Shown: positions 1-6,620 of the stretch, one piece after another
Position numbering within the stretch: the first letter of the stretch is position 1
Layout of the letters: each line of letters starts with the position of its first letter
Source of the DNA: Gemmatimonadota bacterium
Lineage (GTDB): Bacteria; Gemmatimonadota; Gemmatimonadetes; Palauibacterales; Palauibacteraceae
Assembly: GCA_029863105.1 (NCBI GenBank)
Contig: JAOTWC010000059.1
Coordinates: 1-8,311 of the forward strand
DNA length: 8,311 nt
Direction of reading: 5' to 3'
Translations under genes and position numbers: made by a program
Notes under the pieces: model-generated
The model's database searches: none
What the model saw: the letters and a program-made list of their open reading frames with translations, nothing else
Told to the model about the DNA's origin: nothing

Positions 1-308
1 AACCGCAGGACGGGGGCAGCGGCACGGAGTTCCCCGTCCGCCGATGTGTAGACGACTTCATCACCCCGCCGCGCAACAGTGAACGAACCGACGGCCAGGC
101 CCAGAGTCGAATCGGACTGCGCGTCGACCACCCACGTATTGCCTCCGGACAGACGCAGCGGCCCGGCGGCGGCTACGGCGACGGCGACGCGGATCATCGG
201 CCCCGCCGCGCGTTCCGTCGCCCGCGTGGCCCCCAACGCGGCCGCGGCCACGAAAGCGACGAACGACACCGCTACGCCCGCGATGGACGCGCGCAACCGG
301 CGGTTCAC
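1..308 (-). CDS. Exported SpoIID/LytB-like protein, N-terminal fragment cut by the window edge
   Basis: Only the first 102 codons are present; the gene continues past the left edge. The GTG start at 308 overlaps the rimO stop in a GTGA arrangement, and a G-rich stretch just upstream may serve as a weak ribosome site; another in-frame GTG lies 9 bases earlier. Residues 1-6 are basic (MNRRLR) and residues 7-26 are a long Ala/Val/Phe hydrophobic stretch, so the protein has a signal peptide or N-terminal anchor and acts outside the cytoplasm. After about residue 38 comes a beta-rich pattern (IRVAVAV, then LRLSGG, WVVDA, GSFTVARRGDEVVYTS) resembling the N-terminal part of SpoIID/LytB proteins. That family includes the sporulation lytic transglycosylase SpoIID, which cleaves denuded glycan strands, and relatives in non-sporulating bacteria. 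The catalytic region would lie outside the window, so the family call is tentative; the existence of an exported protein gene here is much firmer. Confidence 0.6.
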   Translation of the reverse strand, partial: MNRRLRASIAGVAVSFVAFVAAAALGATRATERAAGPMIRVAVAVAAAGPLRLSGGNTWVVDAQSDSTLGLAVGSFTVARRGDEVVYTSADGELRAAAPVLR

Positions 309-1714
309 CGTCCCCACCCGCTGTCGAGCCCGATCGAGGCCACGGGCAATGGTCGCCCGACGGGTTCCGTCGCCGGCCAGCCGGCCGCGTCCGTGACGTT
401 CTCCCGCACCACCCGGCCGATCGTTGCCTCCAGGTCGAAGTCACTCGCCGCCATGATCTCCGCTTCGACGAGCGTGCCCGGCGACAACGCCAGACGCGAT
501 GGCCCGAGGTCCGTGGTGCCGTCGACGTCGTCGGCCTGAGCCCGCGTGCGCCCGACGAGGCGGCCGTCCTGCTGTCGATCGACGATCGCTTCCCGCAGGC
601 GCCCGATCTCTCGCTGCATCAGGCCCGCGCTGATCGCTCGCTGCACCTCGCCGACTTCCTCGAGCCGGGACGCGGCCACGTCCTCCGGAACGAACAGTTC
701 GGCCATGTCCGCCGCGCGCGTCCCCTTCTGTGGCGAGAACGCGAAGGCTCCGAGCCGGTCGAATTCCGTTTCCTCGATGAAGTCGAGCAGCGATCGAAAG
801 TCGTCCTCCGTTTCGCCCGGAAAGCCCACCATTACAGTCGTCCGCAAGGTCAGGTCCGGTATCGCGGCGCGGAGACCGGAAATGCGCTCCGCAAGGCGGT
901 CGCGACGTTCGGGGCGGCGCATTCGTTCCAGCACCGGATCGCTTGCGTGCTGTATCGGCATGTCGATGTACGGGAGGATTCGTTCTTCGGCCGCGATGAG
1001 TTCCACCAGCGGCTCGCGCAGACCGGCCGAGTAAATGTACAGCAAGCGGAACCATGGAATCGATGTCTCGTCGAGCAAGCGGCGCAGGAGCGTGGAGAGG
1101 TCCGTGCCGTCCTGAAGCCCCCGGCCGAAGAACGCGAGATCCTGCGCTACGAGGTTGAGCTCGACCGCACCCTGAGCTTCGAGACGGCGCGCCTCCGCCA
1201 CCAGCGCATCCACGCCGAACGACCGGTGCTTGCCTCGCCACAGGGGAATCGCGCAGAACGCGCAGCCGTGGTCACACCCCTCGCTCACCTTCAGGTACCG
1301 CACGTGTCTCCGGTCGGCGATCGGCAGCCGCACGCCCGGATGGTCCTCGAGCCGCGGTCCCAGAAGCCCCCGGTCCTGGAGCTCGGGTACGAGGCGCTCG
1401 ACGTCCCTGAGCCCCACGAACAGATCGATTTCGGGCAGCGCCGGCTCCAGCTCGTCGCGGTACTGCTCGACGAGACATCCCAGGGCCACCACGGCCCTGC
1501 ACGTCCCGTCGCGTTTCAGACGGCTGACGTCGAGCAGCGCCTCGATCGATTCTTCCTTGGCGGCGTCGATGAACCCGCACGTGTTGACGACGATGACGTC
1601 CGCCTCGGAGAGATCGTGCACATGGCTCGCCCCGCAGGCGCTGAGGGCCGCGAGGATGCGCTCGGAGTCAACCGTGTTCTTGTCGCAGCCCAGGCTGACG
1701 AGGCCCAACCTCAT
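305..1714 (-). CDS. rimO: Ribosomal protein S12 (aspartate) methylthiotransferase RimO
   Basis: RimO is a radical-SAM enzyme that adds a methylthio group to the beta-carbon of a conserved aspartate of ribosomal protein uS12, using two [4Fe-4S] clusters. The 469-residue product has the N-terminal UPF0004 domain (about 1-125) with cluster cysteines C10 (LGCDKNTVDSE), C46 (NTCGF) and C80 (ALGC). The radical-SAM core (about 135-365) carries C147, C151 and C154 in the EGCDHGCAFC motif, followed by IPLWRGKHRS, which favours RimO over the tRNA enzyme MiaB. PIQHASD and VGFPGETEDDF are further family blocks. A TRAM domain spans about 373-437. Residues 438-469 form an extra Gly/Pro-containing tail beyond the usual TRAM end. 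The ATG start lies 8 bases after the lolA stop; a GAGGG about 13 bases upstream is poorly spaced, so translation is probably coupled to lolA. The stop overlaps the next gene by 4 bases. Confidence 0.96.
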   Translation of the reverse strand: MRLGLVSLGCDKNTVDSERILAALSACGASHVHDLSEADVIVVNTCGFIDAAKEESIEALLDVSRLKRDGTCRAVVALGCLVEQYRDELEPALPEIDLFVGLRDVERLVPELQDRGLLGPRLEDHPGVRLPIADRRHVRYLKVSEGCDHGCAFCAIPLWRGKHRSFGVDALVAEARRLEAQGAVELNLVAQDLAFFGRGLQDGTDLSTLLRRLLDETSIPWFRLLYIYSAGLREPLVELIAAEERILPYIDMPIQHASDPVLERMRRPERRDRLAERISGLRAAIPDLTLRTTVMVGFPGETEDDFRSLLDFIEETEFDRLGAFAFSPQKGTRAADMAELFVPEDVAASRLEEVGEVQRAISAGLMQREIGRLREAIVDRQQDGRLVGRTRAQADDVDGTTDLGPSRLALSPGTLVEAEIMAASDFDLEATIGRVVRENVTDAAGWPATEPVGRPLPVASIGLDSGWGR

Positions 1715-1722
1715 CGGGTGGA

Positions 1723-2409
1723 TCAGCCCTCGAACACGTCGGCGCCGGCCGGAGGCGTGAACCGAAACGTGTCGTCGGAAATCGGCCGGTTCGGCTTCAG
1801 GTGGCGGAGTACCACGACGCGCAGGGTTTCGTTCGCTTCGAGGATTTCGAACCTGCGGACGAGGAACGACTCGCTGTCCACCCAGACGCGCACCCGACGA
1901 TACGGTGATTCGCCCGTCGGCGTGAGCCGGATTCGGAGCGTCTCGTGATCGTCGATCGTTTCACGATCCTCCAGTTCGGCATCGTAGCCGTTGGCGGCCT
2001 CGTCGAATATCCGCCCCTGGAGGTCCACCATGCCCGCTCCCGTTACATCCGCGTCGATCTCGGTGCGAATCACCTGCCCGGGATGCGTGCTCGGATAGTA
2101 CAGCCACAAGTAGCTCCCGTCGGCGACGATCAGGTCCTCGGGCGGATCGCGGAACTCCATCTTGAACCGGCCACGGCCTTTCTGATACCAGGTCCCCGAG
2201 CCGGTGCGGCTGCGGCCCAGCAGCGTCACTTCGATCGTCTGTTCGAACTCGGCCTCGAGCGACGACAGGTTGTCGTATACCTCCTCGGCCCGGGCGAGCA
2301 TCGCCCGCACGTCGCCGGAGGTCTCCTGGGCCACCACGGAACCGGCGGCCGCGAGCAGTCCGCCCACGGTCAGCAGGGTTCGAACAAGGTATTTCCGGGT
2401 GCTCCACAT
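1723..2409 (-). CDS. lolA: Outer-membrane lipoprotein carrier protein LolA
   Basis: LolA is the periplasmic chaperone that accepts lipoproteins released by the LolCDE transporter and shuttles them to the outer membrane. From the ATG at 2409 the product is 228 residues, close to family size. Residues 1-27 form a signal peptide: basic start (STRKYLVR), hydrophobic core (about 11-22) and a VVA/QE cleavage site at 27/28. Mature-protein hallmarks are LEAEFEQTIE (51-60), GSGTWYQKGRGRFKMEF (71-87), the DPPEDLIVADGSYLWLYYP block (88-106) and DDTFRFTPPAGADV near the C-terminus. This start is chosen because the signal peptide begins there and a G-run ribosome site lies 5 bases upstream. The frame stays open upstream to an ATG at 2484 and a GTG at 2490 that overlaps the ftsK stop; using them would add 25-27 polar residues ahead of the signal peptide. 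FtsK-LolA adjacency is known in Proteobacteria. LolB and LolCDE are not in the window. Confidence 0.92.
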   Translation of the reverse strand: MWSTRKYLVRTLLTVGGLLAAAGSVVAQETSGDVRAMLARAEEVYDNLSSLEAEFEQTIEVTLLGRSRTGSGTWYQKGRGRFKMEFRDPPEDLIVADGSYLWLYYPSTHPGQVIRTEIDADVTGAGMVDLQGRIFDEAANGYDAELEDRETIDDHETLRIRLTPTGESPYRRVRVWVDSESFLVRRFEILEANETLRVVVLRHLKPNRPISDDTFRFTPPAGADVFEG

Positions 2410-2486
2410 CAGGTCCCCCCGCAACTCGCGCGTTCGTCTGGTCGTCTCGATCCTCCGGTCAGAAGACGAGTACCCTTGTGCCATGG
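2410..2486 (-). other. 77-base spacer between ftsK and lolA, the longest non-coding gap in the window
   Basis: This is the only intergenic gap longer than about 10 bases if lolA starts at 2409. It contains a 6-base inverted repeat (plus-strand TCGTCT at 2442-2447 against AGACGA at 2464-2469, 16-base loop) and a second direct copy of TCGTCT at 2434-2439. A GGAGG-like motif (minus strand, 2456-2452) lies in the loop but has no start codon at usable distance. I see no convincing -35/-10 pair and no T-run that would make the stem a terminator. Alternatively the stretch is the coding start of a longer lolA reading frame. Confidence 0.4.
2415..2420 (-). promoter_or_regulatory. Ribosome binding site deciding the lolA start
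   Basis: On the minus strand a run of six G followed by ACCTG precedes the ATG at 2409, giving a 5-base spacer. It is not a perfect AGGAGG but is the best Shine-Dalgarno-like element near any candidate lolA start, and it agrees with the signal peptide beginning at this ATG. Confidence 0.5.
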
Positions 2487-4775
2487 TCACCGTTCCGGCT
2501 CATCCTCCAACAGGTCATCGCCCCGCATCAGCGAATCGAGACGCTCATGCGAGATCAGCACTTCGCGAGGCTTCGACCCGTCGGGCGGACCCAACACGCC
2601 GGCGGAGTGCAACTGGTCGATGATTCTCGCCGCCCGGCCGTACCCGATCTTGAGGCGCCGCTGCAGAAGACTCGTAGATCCCGCGTCGTTGCTGATGACG
2701 ATCTCTGCGGCCTTGCGGAAGTATTCGTCCCAGTCCGTCAGGATCTGATCGCCGACCGTGACCTGGCTTTCCTCGATCTCGATCTCCCGGACCTGTTCCA
2801 GGATGTCCTTCTCGCGGTCCGGCGACGCTTCCGGCTCGCCGGCAGCCCTTCGCCGGTACCAATTGACGATGGCCTCCGTTTCCTCGGTCGAGATGAACGC
2901 ACCCTGGATCCGCAGCGGATCGGACTCGCCGGGTGGCAAGAACAGCATGTCGCCGTTGCCAAGCAGGCTCTCCGCCCCGTTCTGGTCCAGGATGGTGCGG
3001 CTGTCGATCTTCGACGCTACGCGGAACGCGATCCGACTCGAGAAGTTCGCCTTGATCAGGCCGGTTATGACGTTTACCGACGGCCGCTGCGTAGCCACGA
3101 CGAGGTGAATGCCCACCGCCCTCGCCTTCTGGGCGAGGATCGCGAGCGGGGTCTCCACTTCGGACTGAACCGTCATCATCAGGTCGGCGAGCTCGTCGAT
3201 CACGACCACGATGTAGGCCAGCGGTCCTTCCCTCCACTTCCCTCCGCCCGCTCCTACGGGTGCCGAGATGTCGGCTCCGCGACGGATTCGCTGATTGATT
3301 TCGACGATGTTCCGCACGGCATTGGCAGACAGCAGCGCATAGCGGCGGTTCATCTCGAATACGACCCAGCGCAGCAGCGCAGCGGCGTCATTGTTGTCCG
3401 TGACGACCGGATGCCTGAGATGCGGCAGGTCGTTGTAGATGATCAGCTCGACCATCTTCGGATCGATCAGCAGCAGCCGCAGGGCGCTCGGCGGGTATCG
3501 GTACACGAGGCTCGTGATGATCGTGTTGATGCACACGGATTTTCCGGAGCCGGTCGCACCGGCGATCAGCAGATGCGGCATGCGGACCAGGTCCGCACAG
3601 TACGGCTGTCCGGCGAGGTCGCGACCCAGGGCCAGCGGCAGAATCGTACGCGGTTTCGAATAGGCCGGAGCCTCGAGGATCTCGCGCAGTCTGACGATCT
3701 CGGGCTGCGGATTCGGCACCTCGACTCCCACGGCGCCCTTGCCAGGAATCGGTGCGACGATGCGCACCGACGGTGCCTTGAGCGCCAGGGCCAGATCATC
3801 CGATAGAGCGGCGATCTTTCCGACTTTCACCCCGGCGGCCGGGACGACCTCGAACTGGGTGACGACCGGTCCGGTGGTCCACCCTCCGATCGTGCTGTCG
3901 ACCTTGAACGTCTTCAGCTTGGCCACGAGGACTTCGCCGAGCCGTTTCAGTTCGCTCGTCTCGAGACCCGTACCCCGACGTTCCGGCAAGGTCAACAGCT
4001 CGAGGGGCGGAGTATCCTCGAGCGACGGATCGCCCGAATCCTTCAGCTCCAGTTGCACATCGGCCTGCCCCCCGGCCGCGACAACGGGTGCGCGAACCGG
4101 TCTACGGTCCGGTTGGGGTTCCGGCTGCGGCTCGGGCTGCGGCTCGCTCGGCGCCGCTTCCCACGGCGACTCCGCCGGCGCCTTGACGCGGGGCGCGCGG
4201 TGCGTCACGCGTGCGGCGAGTTCTCGCGCACGTGGCCACAGATTCCGGACCCAGCGGACAACCGCGGCCGCTCCCCGATTCGCGCCGCGCATCGCCGTTC
4301 CCGCGCTGTCGGCGGGCGACCAGCCGAATGTCAGCACCGTGAGGCTGACGAGAACCGCGAACACGATGAGCTGGGAACCCACGGCTCCAAACCCCGCGAG
4401 CAGTCCGGCGCCGATGGTGGACCCCAGCCAGCCACCGCCCTCACCGCTCCTCCCCAGCGTCTGCCCGACCAGCCACCAGGCAGCCGGAATGAACAGAACG
4501 GCCACGCCGAGAAAAATGGACCACCGGAGCGCGGCATCCCTGCTCAGCCGATCGAAGTAGCGGAGGCTCCAGACCAGCGGGGCCGCGACGAGCAGGATGG
4601 CTGATCCGCCGACGGCCATGATCAGCAGGTGCGACAGGATGGCTCCCGCCGGACCGATGAGGTTGGGCTCGGAGGCGCCCCCGCGGAGGACAGACGGCAC
4701 GATGGCCAGCATGAGCAGAACGCCGAGAGCGAGCAGTCCCACGCCGAGCGCCTCGGCTCGCTGGCGCTCGTTCAC
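2487..4775 (-). CDS. ftsK: DNA translocase FtsK (FtsK/SpoIIIE family)
   Basis: FtsK is a septum-anchored hexameric motor that pumps double-stranded DNA to clear and unlink chromosome termini during division. The 762-residue product starts at a GTG overlapping the accC stop (GTGA). The reading frame is open further upstream, but that part lies under accC and is low-complexity shadow. Four hydrophobic segments, about 9-30, 45-71, 83-104 and 120-150, form the membrane domain. A linker of roughly 115 residues follows, with a threefold EPQP repeat at 211-222. The alpha/beta motor runs from about 270 to 640, with Walker A GATGSGKS (406-413), Walker B VVVIDE (523-528), ATQRPSVNVITG and the family block DSRTILDQNGAESLLGNGDMLFLPP. 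Residues about 678-742 are the winged-helix gamma domain that reads polar KOPS/SRS-type sites. Length and short linker resemble SpoIIIE-sized members, far shorter than E. coli FtsK. The last codons precede lolA. Confidence 0.96.
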   Translation of the reverse strand: MNERQRAEALGVGLLALGVLLMLAIVPSVLRGGASEPNLIGPAGAILSHLLIMAVGGSAILLVAAPLVWSLRYFDRLSRDAALRWSIFLGVAVLFIPAAWWLVGQTLGRSGEGGGWLGSTIGAGLLAGFGAVGSQLIVFAVLVSLTVLTFGWSPADSAGTAMRGANRGAAAVVRWVRNLWPRARELAARVTHRAPRVKAPAESPWEAAPSEPQPEPQPEPQPDRRPVRAPVVAAGGQADVQLELKDSGDPSLEDTPPLELLTLPERRGTGLETSELKRLGEVLVAKLKTFKVDSTIGGWTTGPVVTQFEVVPAAGVKVGKIAALSDDLALALKAPSVRIVAPIPGKGAVGVEVPNPQPEIVRLREILEAPAYSKPRTILPLALGRDLAGQPYCADLVRMPHLLIAGATGSGKSVCINTIITSLVYRYPPSALRLLLIDPKMVELIIYNDLPHLRHPVVTDNNDAAALLRWVVFEMNRRYALLSANAVRNIVEINQRIRRGADISAPVGAGGGKWREGPLAYIVVVIDELADLMMTVQSEVETPLAILAQKARAVGIHLVVATQRPSVNVITGLIKANFSSRIAFRVASKIDSRTILDQNGAESLLGNGDMLFLPPGESDPLRIQGAFISTEETEAIVNWYRRRAAGEPEASPDREKDILEQVREIEIEESQVTVGDQILTDWDEYFRKAAEIVISNDAGSTSLLQRRLKIGYGRAARIIDQLHSAGVLGPPDGSKPREVLISHERLDSLMRGDDLLEDEPER
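4110..4145 (-). repeat. Threefold 12-base coding repeat (EPQP x3) in the FtsK linker
   Basis: Minus-strand codons for residues 211-222 of FtsK repeat Glu-Pro-Gln-Pro three times. The first two units are nearly identical at DNA level (GAGCCGCAGCCC then GAGCCGCAGCCG), the third has diverged (GAACCCCAACCG). It lies between the membrane domain and the motor and is the sort of in-frame repeat that changes copy number by slippage without breaking the frame. Confidence 0.85.
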
Positions 4776-6121
4776 GAGTTCGTCGTATCCCGGAAGTGCT
4801 CCAGGAAGTGCGTATCTACCTTGCCGGCCACGAAATCCGGGTGCTGGAGCACTTCGCGCAGAAACGGAATTGTCGTGTGGACCCCCTCGATAATGAACTC
4901 CTCGAGCGCCTGGCCCGCGCGACCGAGGGCTTCCGCACGGGTTGCACCGTGGGCGATGAGCTTGCCGAGCAGCGAGTCGTAGTACGGCGGGACGTGATAG
5001 CCGGCATACACGTGGCTGTCGATGCGAATACCGGGGCCGCCCGGCGCGTGAAACGCCGTGATCGTCCCGGGCGATGGCCGGAAATCGTGGGCTGGATCCT
5101 CGGCATTGATCCGACATTCGATCGCATGCCCACGCAGGGGCGGCGACTCGCGGATATCAAGCACTTCACCAGCCGCCGAACGAATCTGCTGCTTGATCAG
5201 GTCGATCCCCGTCGTGACCTCGGTCACCGTGTGTTCCACCTGAATGCGCGTGTTCATCTCCATGAAGAAGAACTCGCCTTCCGGCGACAACAGGAACTCG
5301 ACAGTACCCGCGTTGGAGTAGTCGATCGCTCTTGCGGCCCGCACCGCGGCCTCACCCATCGCGGTGCGCATCTCCGGCGTGAGGGCAGGACTCGGAGCCT
5401 CCTCGATCAGCTTCTGGTGGCGCCGCTGTATGGAACAGTCGCGTTCCCCCAGGTGCACGATGTTCCCGTGCGTGTCTCCCAGGACCTGAATCTCCACGTG
5501 CCGGGGACGATCCACGAACCGTTCGATGTAGACCCGACCGTCGCTGAAGTTGCTCGCGGCCTCGTTGCGAGCGACGGTGAATGCCTTGACGAACAGCTCC
5601 GGGTCGTGGCAGACACGCATCCCCTTGCCGCCCCCGCCGGCGGCGGCCTTGATCATCACCGGAAACCCGATGCGCTCGGCCTCCTTGCGCGCGTCCTCGG
5701 CGTCCTCGATCGCTCCCTCCGAGCCCGGCACGACGGGCACGCCGGCGGCGATCATCGTCTTGCGGGCCTCCGCCTTGTCTCCCATCCGCCGAATCATGTC
5801 GGCCGTGGGACCGATGAACGTCAGACCCGAGCGCTCGCAGATCTCTGCGAACTCCGCGTTCTCGGCGAGGAAGCCATAGCCCGGATGCACGGCCGTCGCG
5901 CCCGTGATCTCCGCGGCCGCGAGGATCCGCGGGATGTTGAGGTAGGACTCGCGCCCCGGCGGCGCTCCGATACATACGTCTTCGTCGGAAAACCGGACGT
6001 GCAGCGAGTCGCGGTCCGCCTCCGAAAACACGGCCACTGTGGGGATTCCAAGTTCGTGGCAGGCACGGATCACCCTGAGGGCGATCTCGCCACGATTCGC
6101 TATGAGAATCTTGTCGAACAC
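4772..6121 (-). CDS. accC: Biotin carboxylase subunit of acetyl-CoA carboxylase
   Basis: AccC carboxylates the biotin of AccB with ATP and bicarbonate, the first half-reaction making malonyl-CoA for fatty-acid synthesis in the cytoplasm. Starting at GTG 6121, 7 bases after the accB stop, the product is 449 residues, the same length as the E. coli enzyme, and begins in the classic FDKILIANRGEIALRVIRA block. An upstream extension of the frame lies under accB and is rejected. The biotin-carboxylase N-domain, ATP-grasp domain and C-domain are all present. Visible key residues are K116, K158, the glycine-rich loop 162-167 (GGGGKG), H208, K237, E275, E288, N290, R292, E296 and R337 (GHAIECRINAED). 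AccA and AccD, the carboxyltransferase subunits, are absent from the window. A GAG close to the start is too near to be a good ribosome site, suggesting coupling to accB. The stop overlaps the ftsK start. Confidence 0.97.
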   Translation of the reverse strand: MFDKILIANRGEIALRVIRACHELGIPTVAVFSEADRDSLHVRFSDEDVCIGAPPGRESYLNIPRILAAAEITGATAVHPGYGFLAENAEFAEICERSGLTFIGPTADMIRRMGDKAEARKTMIAAGVPVVPGSEGAIEDAEDARKEAERIGFPVMIKAAAGGGGKGMRVCHDPELFVKAFTVARNEAASNFSDGRVYIERFVDRPRHVEIQVLGDTHGNIVHLGERDCSIQRRHQKLIEEAPSPALTPEMRTAMGEAAVRAARAIDYSNAGTVEFLLSPEGEFFFMEMNTRIQVEHTVTEVTTGIDLIKQQIRSAAGEVLDIRESPPLRGHAIECRINAEDPAHDFRPSPGTITAFHAPGGPGIRIDSHVYAGYHVPPYYDSLLGKLIAHGATRAEALGRAGQALEEFIIEGVHTTIPFLREVLQHPDFVAGKVDTHFLEHFRDTTNS

Positions 6122-6128
6122 CGCTCGA

Positions 6129-6620
6129 TCAATCGGATTCGATGCGAAACAGAGTCTGGCCGTATTCGACCGGATCTCCATTGCCGACACAGATTTCCCG
6201 CACGGTGCCGGCGATTTCCGCTTCGAGTTCGTTCATCAACTTCATGGCTTCGAGGATGCACAGCACCTGACCCTTGCGCACCCGGTCGCCGACCTCGACG
6301 TAGGAAGGTGCGTCGGGAGCCGGGGACCGGTAAAAGGTGCCGACCATCGGGGATAGCACCTCGTCAAACGAGACCGCCGAACCAGCGTCGCGATCTCCCG
6401 GTGGCGCCTGGGACGGCGGCGCCGTCCCGCCGCCAGGGGCCGATGGCAGGGGTTCCGGTCGTGCCGCCATCGGCACCGCTCCGCCGCCCGCTCCGACATA
6501 ATGGATGGGAGGTGACTTGGAGATACGCACGCGGGTTCCCAGGCGTGAGATCTCGAGAGAATCGACCGCTGATTGATCGAGCAGGTCGATGAGTTGCCGG
6601 ATCCAATCCAAGTCTATCAT
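6129..6620 (-). CDS. accB: Biotin carboxyl carrier protein of acetyl-CoA carboxylase (BCCP)
   Basis: AccB carries biotin between the biotin carboxylase and carboxyltransferase halves of acetyl-CoA carboxylase. The 163-residue protein has the usual three parts. An N-terminal segment (about 1-36) matches BCCPs, with WIRQLIDLLDQS and LEISRLGTRVRISKSPP. A flexible Pro/Gly/Ala-rich linker runs about 37-82. The biotinyl domain (about 86-161) contains SPMVGTFYRSPAPD, EVGDRVRKGQ and the biotinylation motif EAMKLMNE, with K127 as the predicted biotin site. The thumb-like insertion typical of AccB (around YRSPAPDAPS, 97-106) distinguishes it from biotin domains of other carboxylases. The ATG overlaps the efp stop as ATGA, and a GAGTGAG stretch just upstream may help initiation. 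The accC start follows 7 bases after the stop, the standard accBC pair. Confidence 0.97.
   Translation of the reverse strand: MIDLDWIRQLIDLLDQSAVDSLEISRLGTRVRISKSPPIHYVGAGGGAVPMAARPEPLPSAPGGGTAPPSQAPPGDRDAGSAVSFDEVLSPMVGTFYRSPAPDAPSYVEVGDRVRKGQVLCILEAMKLMNELEAEIAGTVREICVGNGDPVEYGQTLFRIESD

Noticed and set aside
61..444. A 127-codon minus-strand open frame overlapping rimO and the SpoIID-like start
   Set aside because: The product is Arg/Gly-rich with no hydrophobic or domain pattern. The frame starting at GTG 308 has a signal peptide and protein-like composition, so this one is a shadow.
947..1948. A 333-codon plus-strand open frame antisense to rimO and the end of lolA
   Set aside because: It crosses a gene boundary on the opposite strand, has no recognisable motif and is explained by codon bias of rimO.
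2442..2469. Inverted repeat after ftsK considered as a Rho-independent terminator
   Set aside because: The stem is only 6 bases, the loop is 16 bases and no T-run follows on the minus strand; it may be chance.
2478..3806. A 442-codon plus-strand open frame antisense to the ftsK motor region
   Set aside because: It covers highly conserved FtsK motifs on the other strand, has no family resemblance and shows the same high-GC shadow composition.
4776..5117. Upstream extension of the ftsK frame by 114 codons
   Set aside because: The extension lies wholly under the conserved end of accC, is Arg/Pro/Gly-rich and not FtsK-like, whereas GTG 4775 starts directly before the first membrane segment.
6122..6190. 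Upstream extension of the accC frame by 23 codons
   Set aside because: It lies mostly under the accB C-terminus, and GTG 6121 gives a 449-residue protein starting exactly at the conserved FDKILIANRGE block.
4796..6592. A 598-codon open frame on the plus strand antisense to accC and accB
   Set aside because: Its translation is Arg/His/Asp/Val-rich with no recognisable domain and it lies opposite two unmistakable genes. Long antisense frames arise in GC-rich genes from codon bias at the third position.
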